The position numbers were made by a program, and so were the translations under genes. Positions 10,408-21,579 of a stretch of 64,000 nucleotides of DNA are shown here, in pieces (positions within the stretch are counted from its first letter, which is position 1; each line of letters opens with the position of its first letter). This stretch comes from Chromobotia macracanthus (lineage: Eukaryota; Chordata; Actinopteri; Cypriniformes; Botiidae). The DNA is taken from assembly GCA_036877525.1 (NCBI GenBank), contig JAZGTH010000013.1:12016001-12080000 (forward strand). Direction: 5' to 3'. The notes below the pieces were generated by a model. The model saw only the letters and a list, made by a program, of their open reading frames with translations, was not told the origin of the DNA and made no database searches.

Positions 10408-13400
10408 ACATAAATTATATATAATTTATGATGTCTTATATAATCTATAAAAAGACATCAGCAGTACGGCGCAGAGAAACAAAAAAGAAAAAAGCCCAAA
10501 ATGAAGCCATGCATCCAGCAGATGACATGTATAAGTATTAGTTTTTGATTCAATTTATTATTATTTTGATAACATTTGATCTTTTAAAATGTTTAATTTA
10601 ATGTGAAATTTTAGTTTGTATTTTTTCCTGTAGAGCTACAATTGTAATTTGTAATTAATACAAGTTAAATACAATTTATTTATTTACTTTTATATTTCAT
10701 TAAAGTTCTATTTTGACCCCTATAGTTTTTAATAGTATAGTAAAAATCCCGCTGTTCTGCTGACTGTTTTGGCCGCTGCTTTATTACTTTCATTTATTTA
10801 TTTACTTATTATTACTTTATATTTTTGCCTGTCTGATGGATACAAGTTATTTCTGAGTTCAGCTAAAGAAGGAAGGTAACTAAAGAAGGTTGGTCACGTC
10901 AAGTTATGCGCTATGCCAATACAGCGTGTGACGTCTTTTGTATTGTTGTCTATCACAACCAGATGTTGGTTTGCAGGGTTGGCTGCAAGATGGGCTGTTT
11001 ATTGTAAATAGACTTTGTTAAAGGGATCGGGTCTGATCCAGTTCTTTTGGAAAAAGTACATTTATTTTAAATTACCCAAGACCCAAGGCAACTAATACCG
11101 AACCTGACTCATGTCCGAGGCACTCATTGAAGTTTTGGACCCGAACCTGTTTGGGACCTCAGGTTTTCAGATCCAAGTGGACCCGTGAAGACCTCTACAT
11201 TGAGGACAACTCATTTGAACGTCAGTCAAAAACCATAGGATGACATCAAGTGACCTACAAAAAGAATGGCAAATGGCAGCTGGGGTGAATGCATGGCGAG
11301 GATGGTTCGAAACAATCTCCAGACCTGATCCCCAATGAAAACCTCTTGAATGTGATTAAGAGGAAGATGGATGGTCACAAGCCATGCAACAGAGCCGAGC
11401 TGTTTGAATTTTTGTGCCAGGACTGGCATAAAGTCACCCAACAGCAATGTGAAAGACTGGTGGAGAGCATGCCGAGACATATGAAAGCTGTGATTAAAAA
11501 CCAGGGTTATCCCACCAAATATTGATTTTTGCACTCTTCCTGTTAAAACATTAGTATTGTTTAAAACTTGATATGGACTGAAAATACAGCATATTTTGTT
11601 TATTTTCTGCAAATAAATGCTCCATAGTATTTATTTGGAATTTGGGAAAAATGTTGTCAGTAGTGTATAGAATAAAACAAACATGTTCATTTTATTTAAA
11701 CACATACCTATAAAATATAAAACTAGAGAAACTGATCATTTTGCAGTGGTCTCTTAATTATAAAAGAGATATCTACTGTTTCAAACAGTCACCCTATGGG
11801 CAGTTTTAAAACAAAACAAATATTTGACAAAAAATATTTTGAAATCCAAATAATGTGAACTTACCCATTATAGAGTTTTCTCTACAAAACTTGCTATGCG
11901 CTGCAAAGCACAATGGATACGCCTTCAACTCTGCATAAGTGCCGCTTACACACTGCCTACATACTGCATATGTGTGTACTGTAAAACAGGCATAATTGAG
12001 CATTAGCACTGCTTCTGGAACAGACCAGACGCATCGCATCCATGTGAAAGCTCTAATATGTTAACATGGGCACCGAAAAAAATATGCACTGCATATATCT
12101 TGCAAACGCATGTGGTGTGAAACCGGCCTTACAGGTGGTTGTGTGTATAAAGTGCATTTTTTCACACCTACACTGTAAAATCCAATTAGTGAACCTTACT
12201 TAAAAATGCAAATTGATTAAAACATGCAAATTGATTGCCTTAAAAAAAACAAGTAAAATGGGAATAGTATGTAGTACTAACAAAAACCTATCTTGTATTG
12301 TACACTTACAAGAGAGTTTCAGTAACTTAAAACAAAATTGTAGCGTATACTTGATTGTTTACTTTAGATGTACTCATCTTTAGTACAGGTTACTCAGAAT
12401 TACTGTTTTTAACAACTAAGTAATTTCAAGTGAAATATGACATGAGCTAAGGTGACATTTTCCAAGTAAGCATTACTCCAATAACCTAAGTGCACTCTCA
12501 CTGGTGTAGTAACGCCATTGCTTCCTTTATCACTGAAACTATTAAGAAAATTGTTTTACTCACCCTGCAATTAACTGTAACTTTACAAAACCTTGTAAGA
12601 AGTATATTTTTTCAGTATTGAGTAAAGTTTACTAATTATGCGTGAGTCAGGAAAGCTATTGGAATTTACAGTGTGACAAACAATTTTTAAAAAAGGTTAT
12701 TTCTGCTTATTCCTGGTGAAGGGGTTTTATCAGGAGAATACCAGAATTAATTAAAAAGTTACTTTATGTCTCTTGCTATTATTTAATTAAAGCTGGAAAT
12801 CATAACATTTGCCTATCTATCGCTGTCTTTGTCTGAACATTAAATTGCAGGTTACTTTATGTTTTTTACGTATGCTGAAGTCAAATAGCTTTCCCATGAA
12901 ATCCCGGCAGCTCATATTATAAATGAATATTACAAACGTACCATTGCAAATCAGGGTAAGGAGGCAGTTTGACAAACAGTCTGTTAGGTACTTGCTGTTG
13001 TTAGTAGGTTGCTGTTATTTGTTCATTTTTAACCAGAACATTTATAGATTGCAGCTTTAAAATGAGTTTTTTTGTTTCATTTTTTGAAGTGACTTTTGAT
13101 GTTTTTTATTTTAGACTTGATGCAAATGAAAACAAAAAAACAAAAATTAAATGAAGCAGAGGAGATGCATCAGTATCAAACACCTAATGTTCTGATAGGA
13201 GAAAATTGTTTTACCTGCTCACAGACTGAAGAAAATTTATCACAAAATGGAACTAAAGGTTTAGAAGCCAAACGTTCATTTACCTGCCCTCAGTGTGGAA
13301 GGAATTTCAAACAAAAAGGAAATCTTAGGGAACACCTAAAAATTCATATGGGAGAAAGACTTTTCACATGCCATGAGTGTGGAAAAAGTTTCATTCATAA

Positions 13401-14364
13401 AGGACGTCTAAATGGTCACCTAAGAATTCACACTGGAGAGAAGCCTTTCAAATGCAATCAGTGTGAGAAGAGTTTCACACATAAAGAAAGTCTTAATGAG
13501 CACATACGTGTTCACACAGGAGAGAAACCTTTTACATGCATTCAGTGTGGAAAAAATTTCACACAGAAAGGATACCTTAAGAAACACATAAGAATTCACA
13601 CTGGAGAGAAGCCTTTCAGTTGTCATCAGTGTGGAAAGACTTTCACACATAAGCAAAGCCTAAAGTGTCACATGAGAATTCACACTGGTGAGAAGCCTTT
13701 CACATGCTATCAGTGTGGGAAGAGTTTTACGCATAACGGAAACCTTAAGGTTCACATAAGAATTCATACTGAAGAAAACCCCTATACTTGCCTTCAATGT
13801 GAAAAGAGTTTCACACACAAAGAAAATCTTTTGTGCCACATGAGAATTCACACTGGAGAGAAGCCTTTCACGTGCCATCAATGTGGTAAGAGTTTCACCC
13901 GTAAAGTTGTCCTTCAGGCTCACATAAAAACTCACACTGGAGAGAAGCCTTTTACATGCTGTCATTGTGAAAAAAATTTCAGAGATAAAGGATACCTGAA
14001 GCGTCACATGAGAATTCACACTGGAGAAAAGCCTTTCACCTGCCCCCAGTGTGGAAAGAGTTTCACGCATAAAGGAAACCTTAACATTCACATAAGAATT
14101 CACACTGGAGAGAAGCCTTCTGTGTGTCCGCAGTGTGGAAAGAGTTTCACACATAAAGGACACCTCAATGATCACATGAGAATTCACAGTGGAGAAAAGC
14201 CTTTCATCTGCCCCCAGTGTGGAAAGAGTTTCACACATAAAGGACACCTTAAAAATCATACAAGAACTCACAATAGAGAGAAACCTTTTTCATGCCATCA
14301 ATGTGGAAAGCGTTTCACAGTTCAAAGGAGTCTACAAATTCATACAAATATACATTCTGAGTGA
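9994..14364 (+). CDS. FiNZ-type C2H2 zinc-finger protein, 13 fingers
   Basis: Two coding exons, 9994-10078 and 13115-14364, join in phase to give 444 residues. Exon 1 begins MEFIKEECEGLSVPE and the joint reads DTDEHR-DLMQMK, the layout of the FiNZ (fish N-terminal zinc-finger-associated) domain. A short acidic region with CSQTE follows, then 13 tandem C2H2 fingers, most with TGEKP linkers (the linkers after fingers 1, 6 and 12 are degenerate). The DNA-contact position -1 is histidine in eight fingers (2, 3, 5, 6, 7, 10, 11, 12). FiNZ proteins are nuclear DNA-binding factors, and family members are thought to restrain transposons. The target here is unknown. The 3.0-kb intron is full of transposon remnants. 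The conserved exon-exon phase and intact frame argue for a functional gene. Minus-strand open frames across the finger array are shadows. Confidence 0.88.
10198..10262 (+). repeat. end fragment of a TTTCACAC-terminus DNA element
   Basis: 'cctgtttcacatcgcacgcg', 'atgcagtacg' and 'attgtgctttcgtgg' match the left end of the element at 31609-32142 and, inverted, part of 11820-12130. It lies in the intron of the zinc-finger gene. Confidence 0.55.
10375..10405. repeat. (TA)n microsatellite
   Basis: Pure AT dinucleotide run, followed by an AT-rich inverted repeat (cataaattata/tataatttatg) at about 10408-10430. Confidence 0.8.
11200..11650 (+). mobile_element. Tc1/mariner transposase relic (C-terminal part)
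   Basis: An open frame at 11289-11525 contains SPDLIPNENLLNVIKRKMDG and ends ESMPRHMKAVIKNQGYPTKY, the C-terminal part of Tc1-like transposases with the final glutamate of the DDE triad in the NEN stretch (usually IENLW). The N-terminal two thirds are missing and frames upstream are broken. The downstream sequence to about 11650 resembles the 3' terminal region of such elements. It lies in the zinc-finger gene intron. Confidence 0.85.
11820..12130 (-). repeat. TTTCACAC-terminus DNA element, rearranged copy
   Basis: Read on the minus strand this begins 'ggccggtttcacaccacatg' and contains 'tatgcagagttgaaggcgta' and 'gaaaactctataatggg', matching 31609-31800. The other half (12010-12124, plus) matches 32050-32137. 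The inverted termini and lack of an open frame suggest a non-autonomous DNA transposon. The class is not identified. Confidence 0.55.
12170..12674. mobile_element. MITE-like element with CACTGTAAA termini
   Basis: The left end 'cactgtaaaatcc' and right end 'ggaatttacagtg' are inverted copies of each other, about 505 bp apart, with no coding potential between them. Short inverted termini of this kind are common in fish MITEs. Related 'cactgtaaa' sequence is present near 19300. Confidence 0.6.
12675..13114 (+). other. distal intron of the zinc-finger gene
   Basis: Nothing recognised apart from the 3' splice site (ttttttattttag) ending at 13114 that fixes the start of the zinc-finger exon. Confidence 0.5.
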
Positions 14365-14480
14365 AATGGCAACAGTGTTTAGTTGTCCCCACGCCTAAAG
14401 AAACGCCACATTTTTATCTGAAACAACAGATAAGAGATGATGTTTTGTGTTCTGAAATCATTTTGAACTGACTTAAATTG

Positions 14481-14609
14481 CTGAACAATTTGAAGTCACA
14501 CCAGAAAGCGTTTACAGGTAATGTGTGCCCTGAGTATGGTAAGGCCTTTACCAATGCTAGCTACTTGGAACAACAGGTCCATAAAGGGGAATCCTCTTGC
14601 AAAGGTTAA
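14481..14609 (+). pseudogene. fossil C2H2 finger downstream of the zinc-finger gene
   Basis: A 43-codon frame encodes LKSHQKAFTGNVCPEYGKAF followed by TNASYLEQQVHKGES. This is the end of one finger, a degraded linker and a second finger in which the second zinc cysteine is tyrosine and the first zinc histidine is glutamine. It lies 117 bp beyond the functional stop codon. It is either a former extension of the array or a remnant of a neighbouring paralogue. Confidence 0.7.
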
Positions 14610-14879
14610 CTGCTTTAATAATTCTATAAAATAAAAAATGAGAGGTAGGGATGTCACAATGTAATTTTTTTACTGTATGATTATTGTCTGATAAAAAGAG
14701 ATAATTTCTAATTACCTGCAAATACACCTATTATGCAACAATAAAAGCCCTCTCAAACATATCACAACTTAAGTCTTACTGCAGCATTCATAAGGACATG
14801 GTGTTAACATATATGTTACAGTTATCCTTCTTTAAAGGGGATAGTTCACCCAAAAAAATGCTGTTTTTTGTTCACCCTC

Positions 14880-16440
14880 AGGCCATCTAAAGTGTAGGTA
14901 ACATTTTTCTTTAGTAGAACAGTATGGAATATTTTTAGCTGAATTTTAGGTCGTTGGTGATTGATAAAATGCAATTCTGTGGCTGCCGTATCTTTACGTT
15001 TCAAAGCAGCAGATACAGCCAAGACAAAATTAATTCCTACGGCTCCTGCTATTAAGGTCTTATGAAGTTAAACAATTGCTCTGTACAAGTTTTGAACATC
15101 ATTGGCTATTTTTGCTTGTGACTTATAAAATGTTTGGTAAACACTTATTTTGGTGGATTCCTTGCATCTTGCTGAATCTGCCGATACTGATTATGCGGGG
15201 ATTAGATGAACTGTATGAGATTTTTATAATTTGTCCTAAATTGTAATTTTTTTCATGTATCAGCACAAAATTTGGTCGTTGTCAGCAGATCATCGTCAGC
15301 ATGCCCTAAACGTACCAGAATAATGTGAAGACAGTGCCACCTAGGGCTTTCAACAAAAACCATCATAACTTCTTTTTGCAAAAACTTATAACTCTTAAAG
15401 ATGTTGTTCAATATAAATTTTTCTGTTTTTACATTTTTGATTGATGCCGATTCCAACGATATCTTTACTGTTTCCAACATTTTGCTGGTTCGTCATTCTG
15501 AAGTATATGGAAACATTTTTGTTGTTACTCCTGCAGATCATTTGTACAAAATCTTTGCTTGAATTATCTTTTGACTGAGCTTTACATAAATGACTGTTGG
15601 GCTTTTTGATATTTGCTATCATCAAGAAATATAGATAGTGCCTGTGTTTGCTGTCTAATGTTAGCTGAGCATGCTTATCGATTAGCATGCTGTCTTTTGA
15701 CTATTCTTTCCAAAATGGCGCTATCAGGCTAAACTTCAGCTAAGGCGTGTCCTTTACATGACACATTGTGATAAACAGTGGGGACCTTACAAGCTTGGCT
15801 GCTATTCTGCATTCTAATTTTACACGTTCTTTTGGTACTTGGCCCTCTAAATACTGCTTGTAGCTATATTTTGGGGTCAAGCCCTGAAGGTGTGAAGACC
15901 TCTATTGTTTCCATTAGTTTTCATTATCTTTCACTCCTAAGTCTGTGGCAACCCATAGAACAGTATGATTGTAGTTGTGAAATTTGGCACACATATAGAA
16001 GACAGTCTGAAATGTTTCCAAAGCAAATATGTGTCTATCTCAAACCTTGTTGTGCCACAAACAGTTCAAAATGTCACATATTTTTGTTCATAATTTTGGC
16101 TTGTTAAGTCCTAGAAACAAAATTCCTTTCTTCCACTCATTCCTTCCTGCTTATTCGAATATCAACTCTACATCACTCCATGTCACTAAAATTTTTCTGC
16201 CATCTTGCATTTTCTAAAAAATTGAGCCTTCTAGAGCTTGATTCCAATTTGCACAAAATTTGGTAGGTAGCAGCGAGACACCCACAGCAAGTTATGAAAG
16301 TTATGAAATTAGTGTTGATAAACCTGATTTATATCAGGTTTATCATGTCAACAAATTTGACAGCAAGTTGGCAAAAATGGTTTAAGGCTGTATCTTGGCA
16401 AGACTTTAGTGTATTGACACATATTCCATCACAGGCATAG
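14880..16440 (+). repeat. dispersed non-coding repeat family B and related fragments
   Basis: A long stretch without genes, carrying phrases such as 'aaaatttggt', 'cagtgccacctaggg' and 'tgcttgtagctatattttgg'. Related phrases occur at 17220-17380, 26340-27140 and (inverted) 34190-34960. An inverted pair 'aacctgatttatatcaggtt' lies at 16321-16340. No coding content is credible. Confidence 0.5.
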
Positions 16441-16496
16441 AGATATGAAAAATTTTCATTTCCTCATTATACTGTCCGCCTGTGTGTCAGATTGCA

Positions 16497-16780
16497 ATGC
16501 AACAAAGCGGCGGTAGCAGTGAAACCACAGACACGGATTTTGTGTCTGCTGTTGAACGCAAATTGTGGGTATGGAAATATTTTGTATTTGGGAAAATAGA
16601 TGGGCAGACAAAAAAATCCCATGTAATTTATAAATGTTACCAGTGACAGGTAAAACACTCAAGAAATATGACAAACTTGTCAGTGCATTTAAAAAGAAAA
16701 CATGGAATTGAAGAAAGAACATTGGCTGACGAAGTAAAGTCACTGTCACCTCAAATCATGCGCCCATTATTTTTTTATTT
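16497..16780 (+). pseudogene. BED zinc-finger fragment, hAT transposase-like relic
   Basis: Starting at ATG 16497, the frame reads MQQSGGSSETTDTDFVSAV, then VWKYFVFGKIDG, an in-frame stop, and then MTNLSVHLKRKHGIE. The W-x-F, ...C... and NLxxHLKRKH order is that of a BED zinc finger, as found at the N-terminus of hAT transposases and ZBED proteins. The stop, a cysteine to tyrosine change in the expected C-x2-C pair, and AT-rich sequence right after it indicate a decayed fragment. No dimerisation or DDE domain follows. Confidence 0.65.
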
Positions 16781-17079
16781 AAAAAATAGTGTAACTTTAA
16801 CTTTTATTAGTTAAATTTATTAGTTTTTATTTTTTGTTGTAATTTGGATACTGTATACGTGATTTTCAAAGAGTTTAAATTAAACATTCATGTTATGTAC
16901 TTCTGTTGCATTTGTGAGTTTTGTGAGAATTAAAATGTAAGTGTCTGTGTAAACTAGGCACATAATATATAAATATTAAAAAATTGATCAATATACCCCT
17001 GAATAAATCTTGCTGTTTTTTTGGAGGTATTAACAAATATCTGATTTACACCCCTACTAACTACTTGGTAGTCCTTACT

Positions 17080-17140
17080 GAGATAAGATTCAAGACCTTT
17101 ATTGTCATGTTTACTAGGTACAATGAAATTTATATTTATA
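17080..17140 (-). repeat. LINE 3' tail fragment
   Basis: On the minus strand 'aatttcattgtacctagtaa' followed by 'catgacaataaagg' is the typical 3' tail of fish L2-like LINEs; compare 'atgacaataaagctc' at 46451. Confidence 0.55.
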
Positions 17141-17219
17141 TAACTTTGTTAAATAAACTTCATTTAAAAGACTTCTCCTAAATTTACCCAAGTTGCTTTT
17201 TACTTGGTCAGAAATAAAG

Positions 17220-17380
17220 TAGAAATATTGAAGATGTTAAACTGTAAACGGATTGTTGATGTCTTGAACAGTGTTGCCAGGGCAAGGCAATCAATTTATG
17301 GCAAAAATTATTTTCAGAGTTAAATACGTGACAACTACACATTGTTCTCTGCAAAGCACCAGGTGGCTATTGTGCCATAG
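17220..17380 (+). repeat. dispersed repeat family B fragment
   Basis: Shares 'ggcaaggcaatcaat' and 'aaagcaccaggtgg' with the copy at 26340-27140. Confidence 0.6.
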
Positions 17381-17760
17381 TTCAATTCAATTCAACTTTA
17401 TTTATATAGTGCTTTTACAATGTGGCATTGTCTCAAAGCAGCTTTACAGGGAGAAAAAAGGAAAAAAAATACAAGAAAATATATACAATGATTCAACGTA
17501 AAAATGGTATGTCAGTTATCAATGTCAAAGTCAGATATCTACTCTGGAGTATCAAATATTTATTATCCGCAGTCTCCCAGTGAGCACTCCAACACGGCAA
17601 CAGTGGCAAGGAACCCAAACTCCAATGATGAATGTGGAGAAAAAACCTTGGGAGAACCCAGGCTCACCGGGAGGGTCATTTCTCCTCTGACGTGTTACAG
17701 CTGCAATCAGTACTTTGGTGTAAGGGTTTATAGATTTACAGCGTCGCAGTCAGTATTCTG
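17381..17760 (+). repeat. dispersed repeat family C ('tttatttatatagtgctttt')
   Basis: Begins 'caattcaactttatttatat' and 'agtgcttttacaatgtggca', continues 'aaagcagctttacag' and 'cccagtgagcactcca'. This is a very common fish interspersed repeat. Related pieces occur at 18060-18260, 49465-49540 and 57538-57600. Confidence 0.7.
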
Positions 17761-18059
17761 ATTTAAAGTTTAATATGTTTGCAGCGTCGTAATCAGTGCT
17801 GTTATGATTTAAGTATTGAATTACTGTAATGACTAGTTTTAATTTGGGTCTGGTGATTTTATATTTATTTTTATGGTTTTTCACAGTTCCCATGGTGGTC
17901 ACCCCCTCCTTAGTCAGGCTGTTGTGAGCGTTGTCTCGTCTCCGTTTTTAACCAGAGTCATCCTTTGTTCTGGTTAAAGTCTGTTTTGGGTTCGTTTCTC
18001 CCGCTCCTGACAAAATGTAATTTGTTAAAGAAAATATTTTATTTAACAATGATAATTAA

Positions 18060-18260
18060 CACAATGTACAAAGCGAATGTTCTAAGATAATGTCAGCAGT
18101 CTCCCAGTAAGCAAGCCAACAGGTTGACAGTGGCAAGAAACCAAAACAGTGATGTTTAAATGGAGAAACCTTGTGAGAAACCAGACTTAAGCAGGAAGGG
18201 CCAGTTCTCCTCTGGCACACTAAAGCTGCAGTCTGTAACTACGATTGGTTTAAAGAGAGA
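18060..18260 (+). repeat. dispersed repeat family C, second fragment
   Basis: Shares 'gcagtctcccagtaagca', 'acagtggcaagaaaccaaa' and 'ttctcctctggca' with 17560-17700. Confidence 0.6.
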
Positions 18261-18869
18261 AAGAAAAGCGAAAATTAAATGTCATTAAATCTCACCCATA
18301 GTTCTAATCCATACAAATGTTTAAGTCATGACAGAGAAAGAGATAAAGGATGTCAACATGGTTGGGGCCATGATGGTAATGATAGAAAACTGAGGAAGGT
18401 TTCACAGAGATGGAGGTAATGGCATAAAGCACTACAGCTCTAACAGCAAACTGCTGTTACAAGACTGAATCTATGTTAATGTGAAAAGTCACACAGAAAT
18501 TAACAGGCAACCAAGCAGATGAGCGTTAAATAGCCTATGCAAAATTTAAAAAGAAGTCCATCACATTTTTCCCAGTGCTTTTGGGTGACTCAGGCTATTG
18601 CTGTAGACATTGTTCTATGACGCGAGGATGAGCACCTGACTGCACCTGACAGAGCAGGGGCAACTTTCAGGATGAACTGGAGCTTGGGTAGGTCTGTTGG
18701 ATGCTGGATCCATTCTGGATTCTGGAGCAGGCTTAATCTGTAGCTACCCCGGGATTGAAACCCTGGGATAAAAATCCAAAACAGAGAATAATTAGCGTTG
18801 CTGCTGTTCATAACGTTAGGAGCATAAAATTTTATTTACTTTTTTGAGGTAAAATGAAAAACAAGTGAT

Positions 18870-19140
18870 GAGATGCATTATGAGAATGCTTGACTAAAGA
18901 GATGTATCTTTAACTTAGGTTTGAACTGCGAGAGCCTGACTGAGCCCCAAACAGCATCAGGCAGGCTGTAAGCCTGGAGTTTAGGAGCCAAGTACAAAAA
19001 ATCTTTGCCACTTTTAGTGGACTTTGTGATTCTGGGTGCAGCCAAAAATCCAGAGTTTTGCGAGTGTGAGGCATGCATTGGCCTGTAGTGTGTAGTGAGA
19101 GAAGATGAGTTAAGTACATAGGGGCTAACCCTTTCAAGGT
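18870..19140 (-). mobile_element. relic of a LINE C-terminus, minus strand
   Basis: Minus-strand frames contain KGLAPMYLTHLLSLHT, then KSGKDFLYLAPKL and LSQFKPKLKIHLFSQAF. This order (GLAPxYLxxLL, APKLW-like, FKxxLKxHLF) is that of the C-terminal end of fish non-LTR retrotransposon polyproteins. The frames are broken and no reverse-transcriptase core is present. Confidence 0.6.
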
Positions 19141-19294
19141 TTTATAGGTAAGCAGTAGAAGTTTATAAATAACATGGAATTTAACAGGTAACCAGTGTAC
19201 AAGATGACAAAACTGTGGTTATATGGTCATAGTTATTGGACCTGGTAAAAGCACAAGATTTGAGTAAAAGTGATTATTTCTTTGTTACGTTAAG

Positions 19295-19680
19295 TGCACT
19301 GTAAACAAAAAAGTAAATATTTACAAAAAGCTATTGTTTTTTACAGTCTGTACTGTATAAGTATATATATATATATACTATACCAAAAATGTATTTTGCT
19401 ATGGATTATGGAAGCATGATAACTGTAAATGTTACAGTAGTATGTTTTTCTTTTTTACAGTTTAATTGTACTTCATGATTTACAGTACTCATGTTTGTTA
19501 CAGTCTTACTGGAAACTAAAATTGCCAGCAAGATACTATACATTTTAAAATAATGTTTTAGACTGTAAATACATGTAAATTCAAACTTCAAATGCAGGCT
19601 TTGTGCCACCTCTGGAGTGAAAAAAAAAATTGATATGACTGGTAATTGCCCTATAGTGTAAAGATTTGACAAGAAACATG
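19295..19680. repeat. CACTGTAAA-rich repeat, possible decayed MITE
   Basis: Dense in 'cactgtaaa', 'ttttacagt' and 'tactgtaa' phrases in both orientations, like the termini of the MITE at 12170-12674, with a short TA run at 19365-19377. The borders are uncertain. Confidence 0.4.
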
Positions 19681-19689
19681 AAATAAAAA

Positions 19690-20632
19690 ATAGGTAATTA
19701 AACGATGCTAATGTTTGTAATTTTTTATAAAAAAAATATGAGCATATGAGAGGGGTGTCCTATGAGCACCTGCCCACCAAAATGTCTGTGCACAGCCCTG
19801 GTCAAAGCATCAGTGTCTGTGTGATTAATAATAAACAATGTAAATGACCTCTGATCTTGACAAATCTAGTGAGCGGTTCTGGGAACCAAAAACTAACATT
19901 CCCAGAATGTTACCCTAACCTCTTTATTCAAGGTCCTTTCTACATCAATTCCATATTGTATTTTGATCCATTATTTATCTAATTAAAACTTGTCAAACAC
20001 ATCATCCCAGATATATAGAGCATTAAATTAATACATTTAATTAATTTTTTTTCTTTACTGGAGTAATTTTCAATTTAAACATGTACCTATTGTATAGTAA
20101 ACCATTTTAAAAATGCTCTATACCTCAGCACTAGGCATTGTATTAGATACTTAATTAGCCAATTTAAATAGCTTATGACACTAACACAATAACTCATGAT
20201 CATTAGATTCTTGTCTTAACAGAGTTTAGAGGGCCCACTATTTTTTAGATACAATAGAAAGCACTAAAATATGTATTTACTGTAACACTTGTGAGGTATT
20301 ACATAAATAAAGAAAATAAAGAAATCGCTGAAAACTAATGTAAGTCAGTGAGATAAAATGAAATGACTGTAGCTCATTGCTCAGCAGAGGAGAAGCAATG
20401 AGCATCCACACTAAAGGGATACAAACACATTGATTAATGAAAATTGTATTTTCAATTTACTTTACCCTAGTTCCGCTATTAATAGTCCGGTTTATAACAT
20501 TATTCTTTTCATTATGACACATTTAAATGTCTGATGCCCACAGTTTAATTATGAAATTAAGCATTGTTTCCCAAATTTCCCAAACAAATTCTGTAACAAA
20601 GTTATAGGTTAGAAAAGTGTCATTTGTCAGGT
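19690..20632. other. AT-rich intergenic DNA, nothing recognised
   Basis: No open frame of interest and no repeat that I can name. Spacer between repeat relics. Confidence 0.5.
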
Positions 20633-20886
20633 ATGGTAACCCATACCCGAAATGTGACCTCTGCATTTAACTCATCACTGGGTAATAAATTAATGCCAAG
20701 AAATAAATTGTGTTACATTTAACCCAACACACAGAGCAGTGGGCAGCACTGCTGTGCCCAGGAAGCAATCAGAGGTTAGGTGCCTTGCTCAAGGGCACTT
20801 TAGTTGCTACCTGCTGGCACTGCTATCAAACCAGCAACCTTATCATTACAAGCCTGACTTACTAACCAGTAGGCCACAACTGCCCC
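20633..20886 (-). repeat. tRNA-derived SINE, minus strand
   Basis: On the minus strand it starts 'ggggcagttgtggcctactg' and 'gttagtaagtcaggcttg' (A-box-like) and continues to 'ggttgctggtttgatagc' (B-box-like, compare GGTTCGANTCC). It then has 'cccttgagcaaggcacctaa', 'gtgctgcccactg' and 'aaatgcagaggtcac'. A second copy in plus orientation lies at 33845-34117. Confidence 0.8.
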
Positions 20887-21579
20887 TAATAACCTAAAGG
20901 GAATGTTCCCAGGTTATTTTAGGCTGTATTTTTATAACCTGCTAACATGGGCAATTTGGAAAAGGGACATATTGTGAAGAAGCTATTATGCTATTATGAA
21001 AGTAAGAATGGTTATATAGGCGGGGCTTCAAGTTTTCATTTCACAGGACAAAGACTGTTTTTTTTTTTACAGAAGAAAGAATTGGTGGTAAAATTAAAAT
21101 GTTATCATTCTTATAAATGTTATAAGAATTAAACACTTTACTTTAGAAAATATTGGACAAATGTAGGAAAGTAATAAATATAATGAGATGTTTAGATGGC
21201 ATTGAAAATAGATCACTATTAGACTATGGGTGAATTGTATATGGGTCAGCAGTAGAACATGGTAACATTTAACATTTCTCAGCAAAACATTAAACAACAG
21301 AAACACATATACAGCACCAGCCTCTGAGACTGTTCAGGTGCTGTTAAAACAACACCAATAGCAGCTTTATAGTAAGAAATGCCATTAGAATGGAAGATAC
21401 AGTTATAATGAAATTATTAGGTGAATTCACAAGGACAGATGCTCTTGTCGAGCATCCACTAGACAACTTAAAGCAATGTTGGGTAAAGGAGAGACTGAAA
21501 ATTAAATGTTTTGGTTGGACAGTGATGCAAAATGCAGGAAAAATTAATGTTAATCAGTTAAATCAGATGACATTAAACC
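20887..21579. other. intergenic DNA with one uninterpreted open frame
   Basis: The 69-codon plus-strand frame at 21390-21599 resembles nothing I recognise. Nothing else is seen. Confidence 0.4.

Noticed and set aside
13420..14271. Long minus-strand open frames across the zinc-finger exon
   Set aside because: They arise from the repetitive C2H2 coding sequence read backwards. The repeated VNSHV-type peptides mirror the TGEKP linkers.
18590..18811. 73-codon minus-strand open frame
   Set aside because: Lies between repeat family C and a LINE tail. No recognisable domain or conserved pattern.
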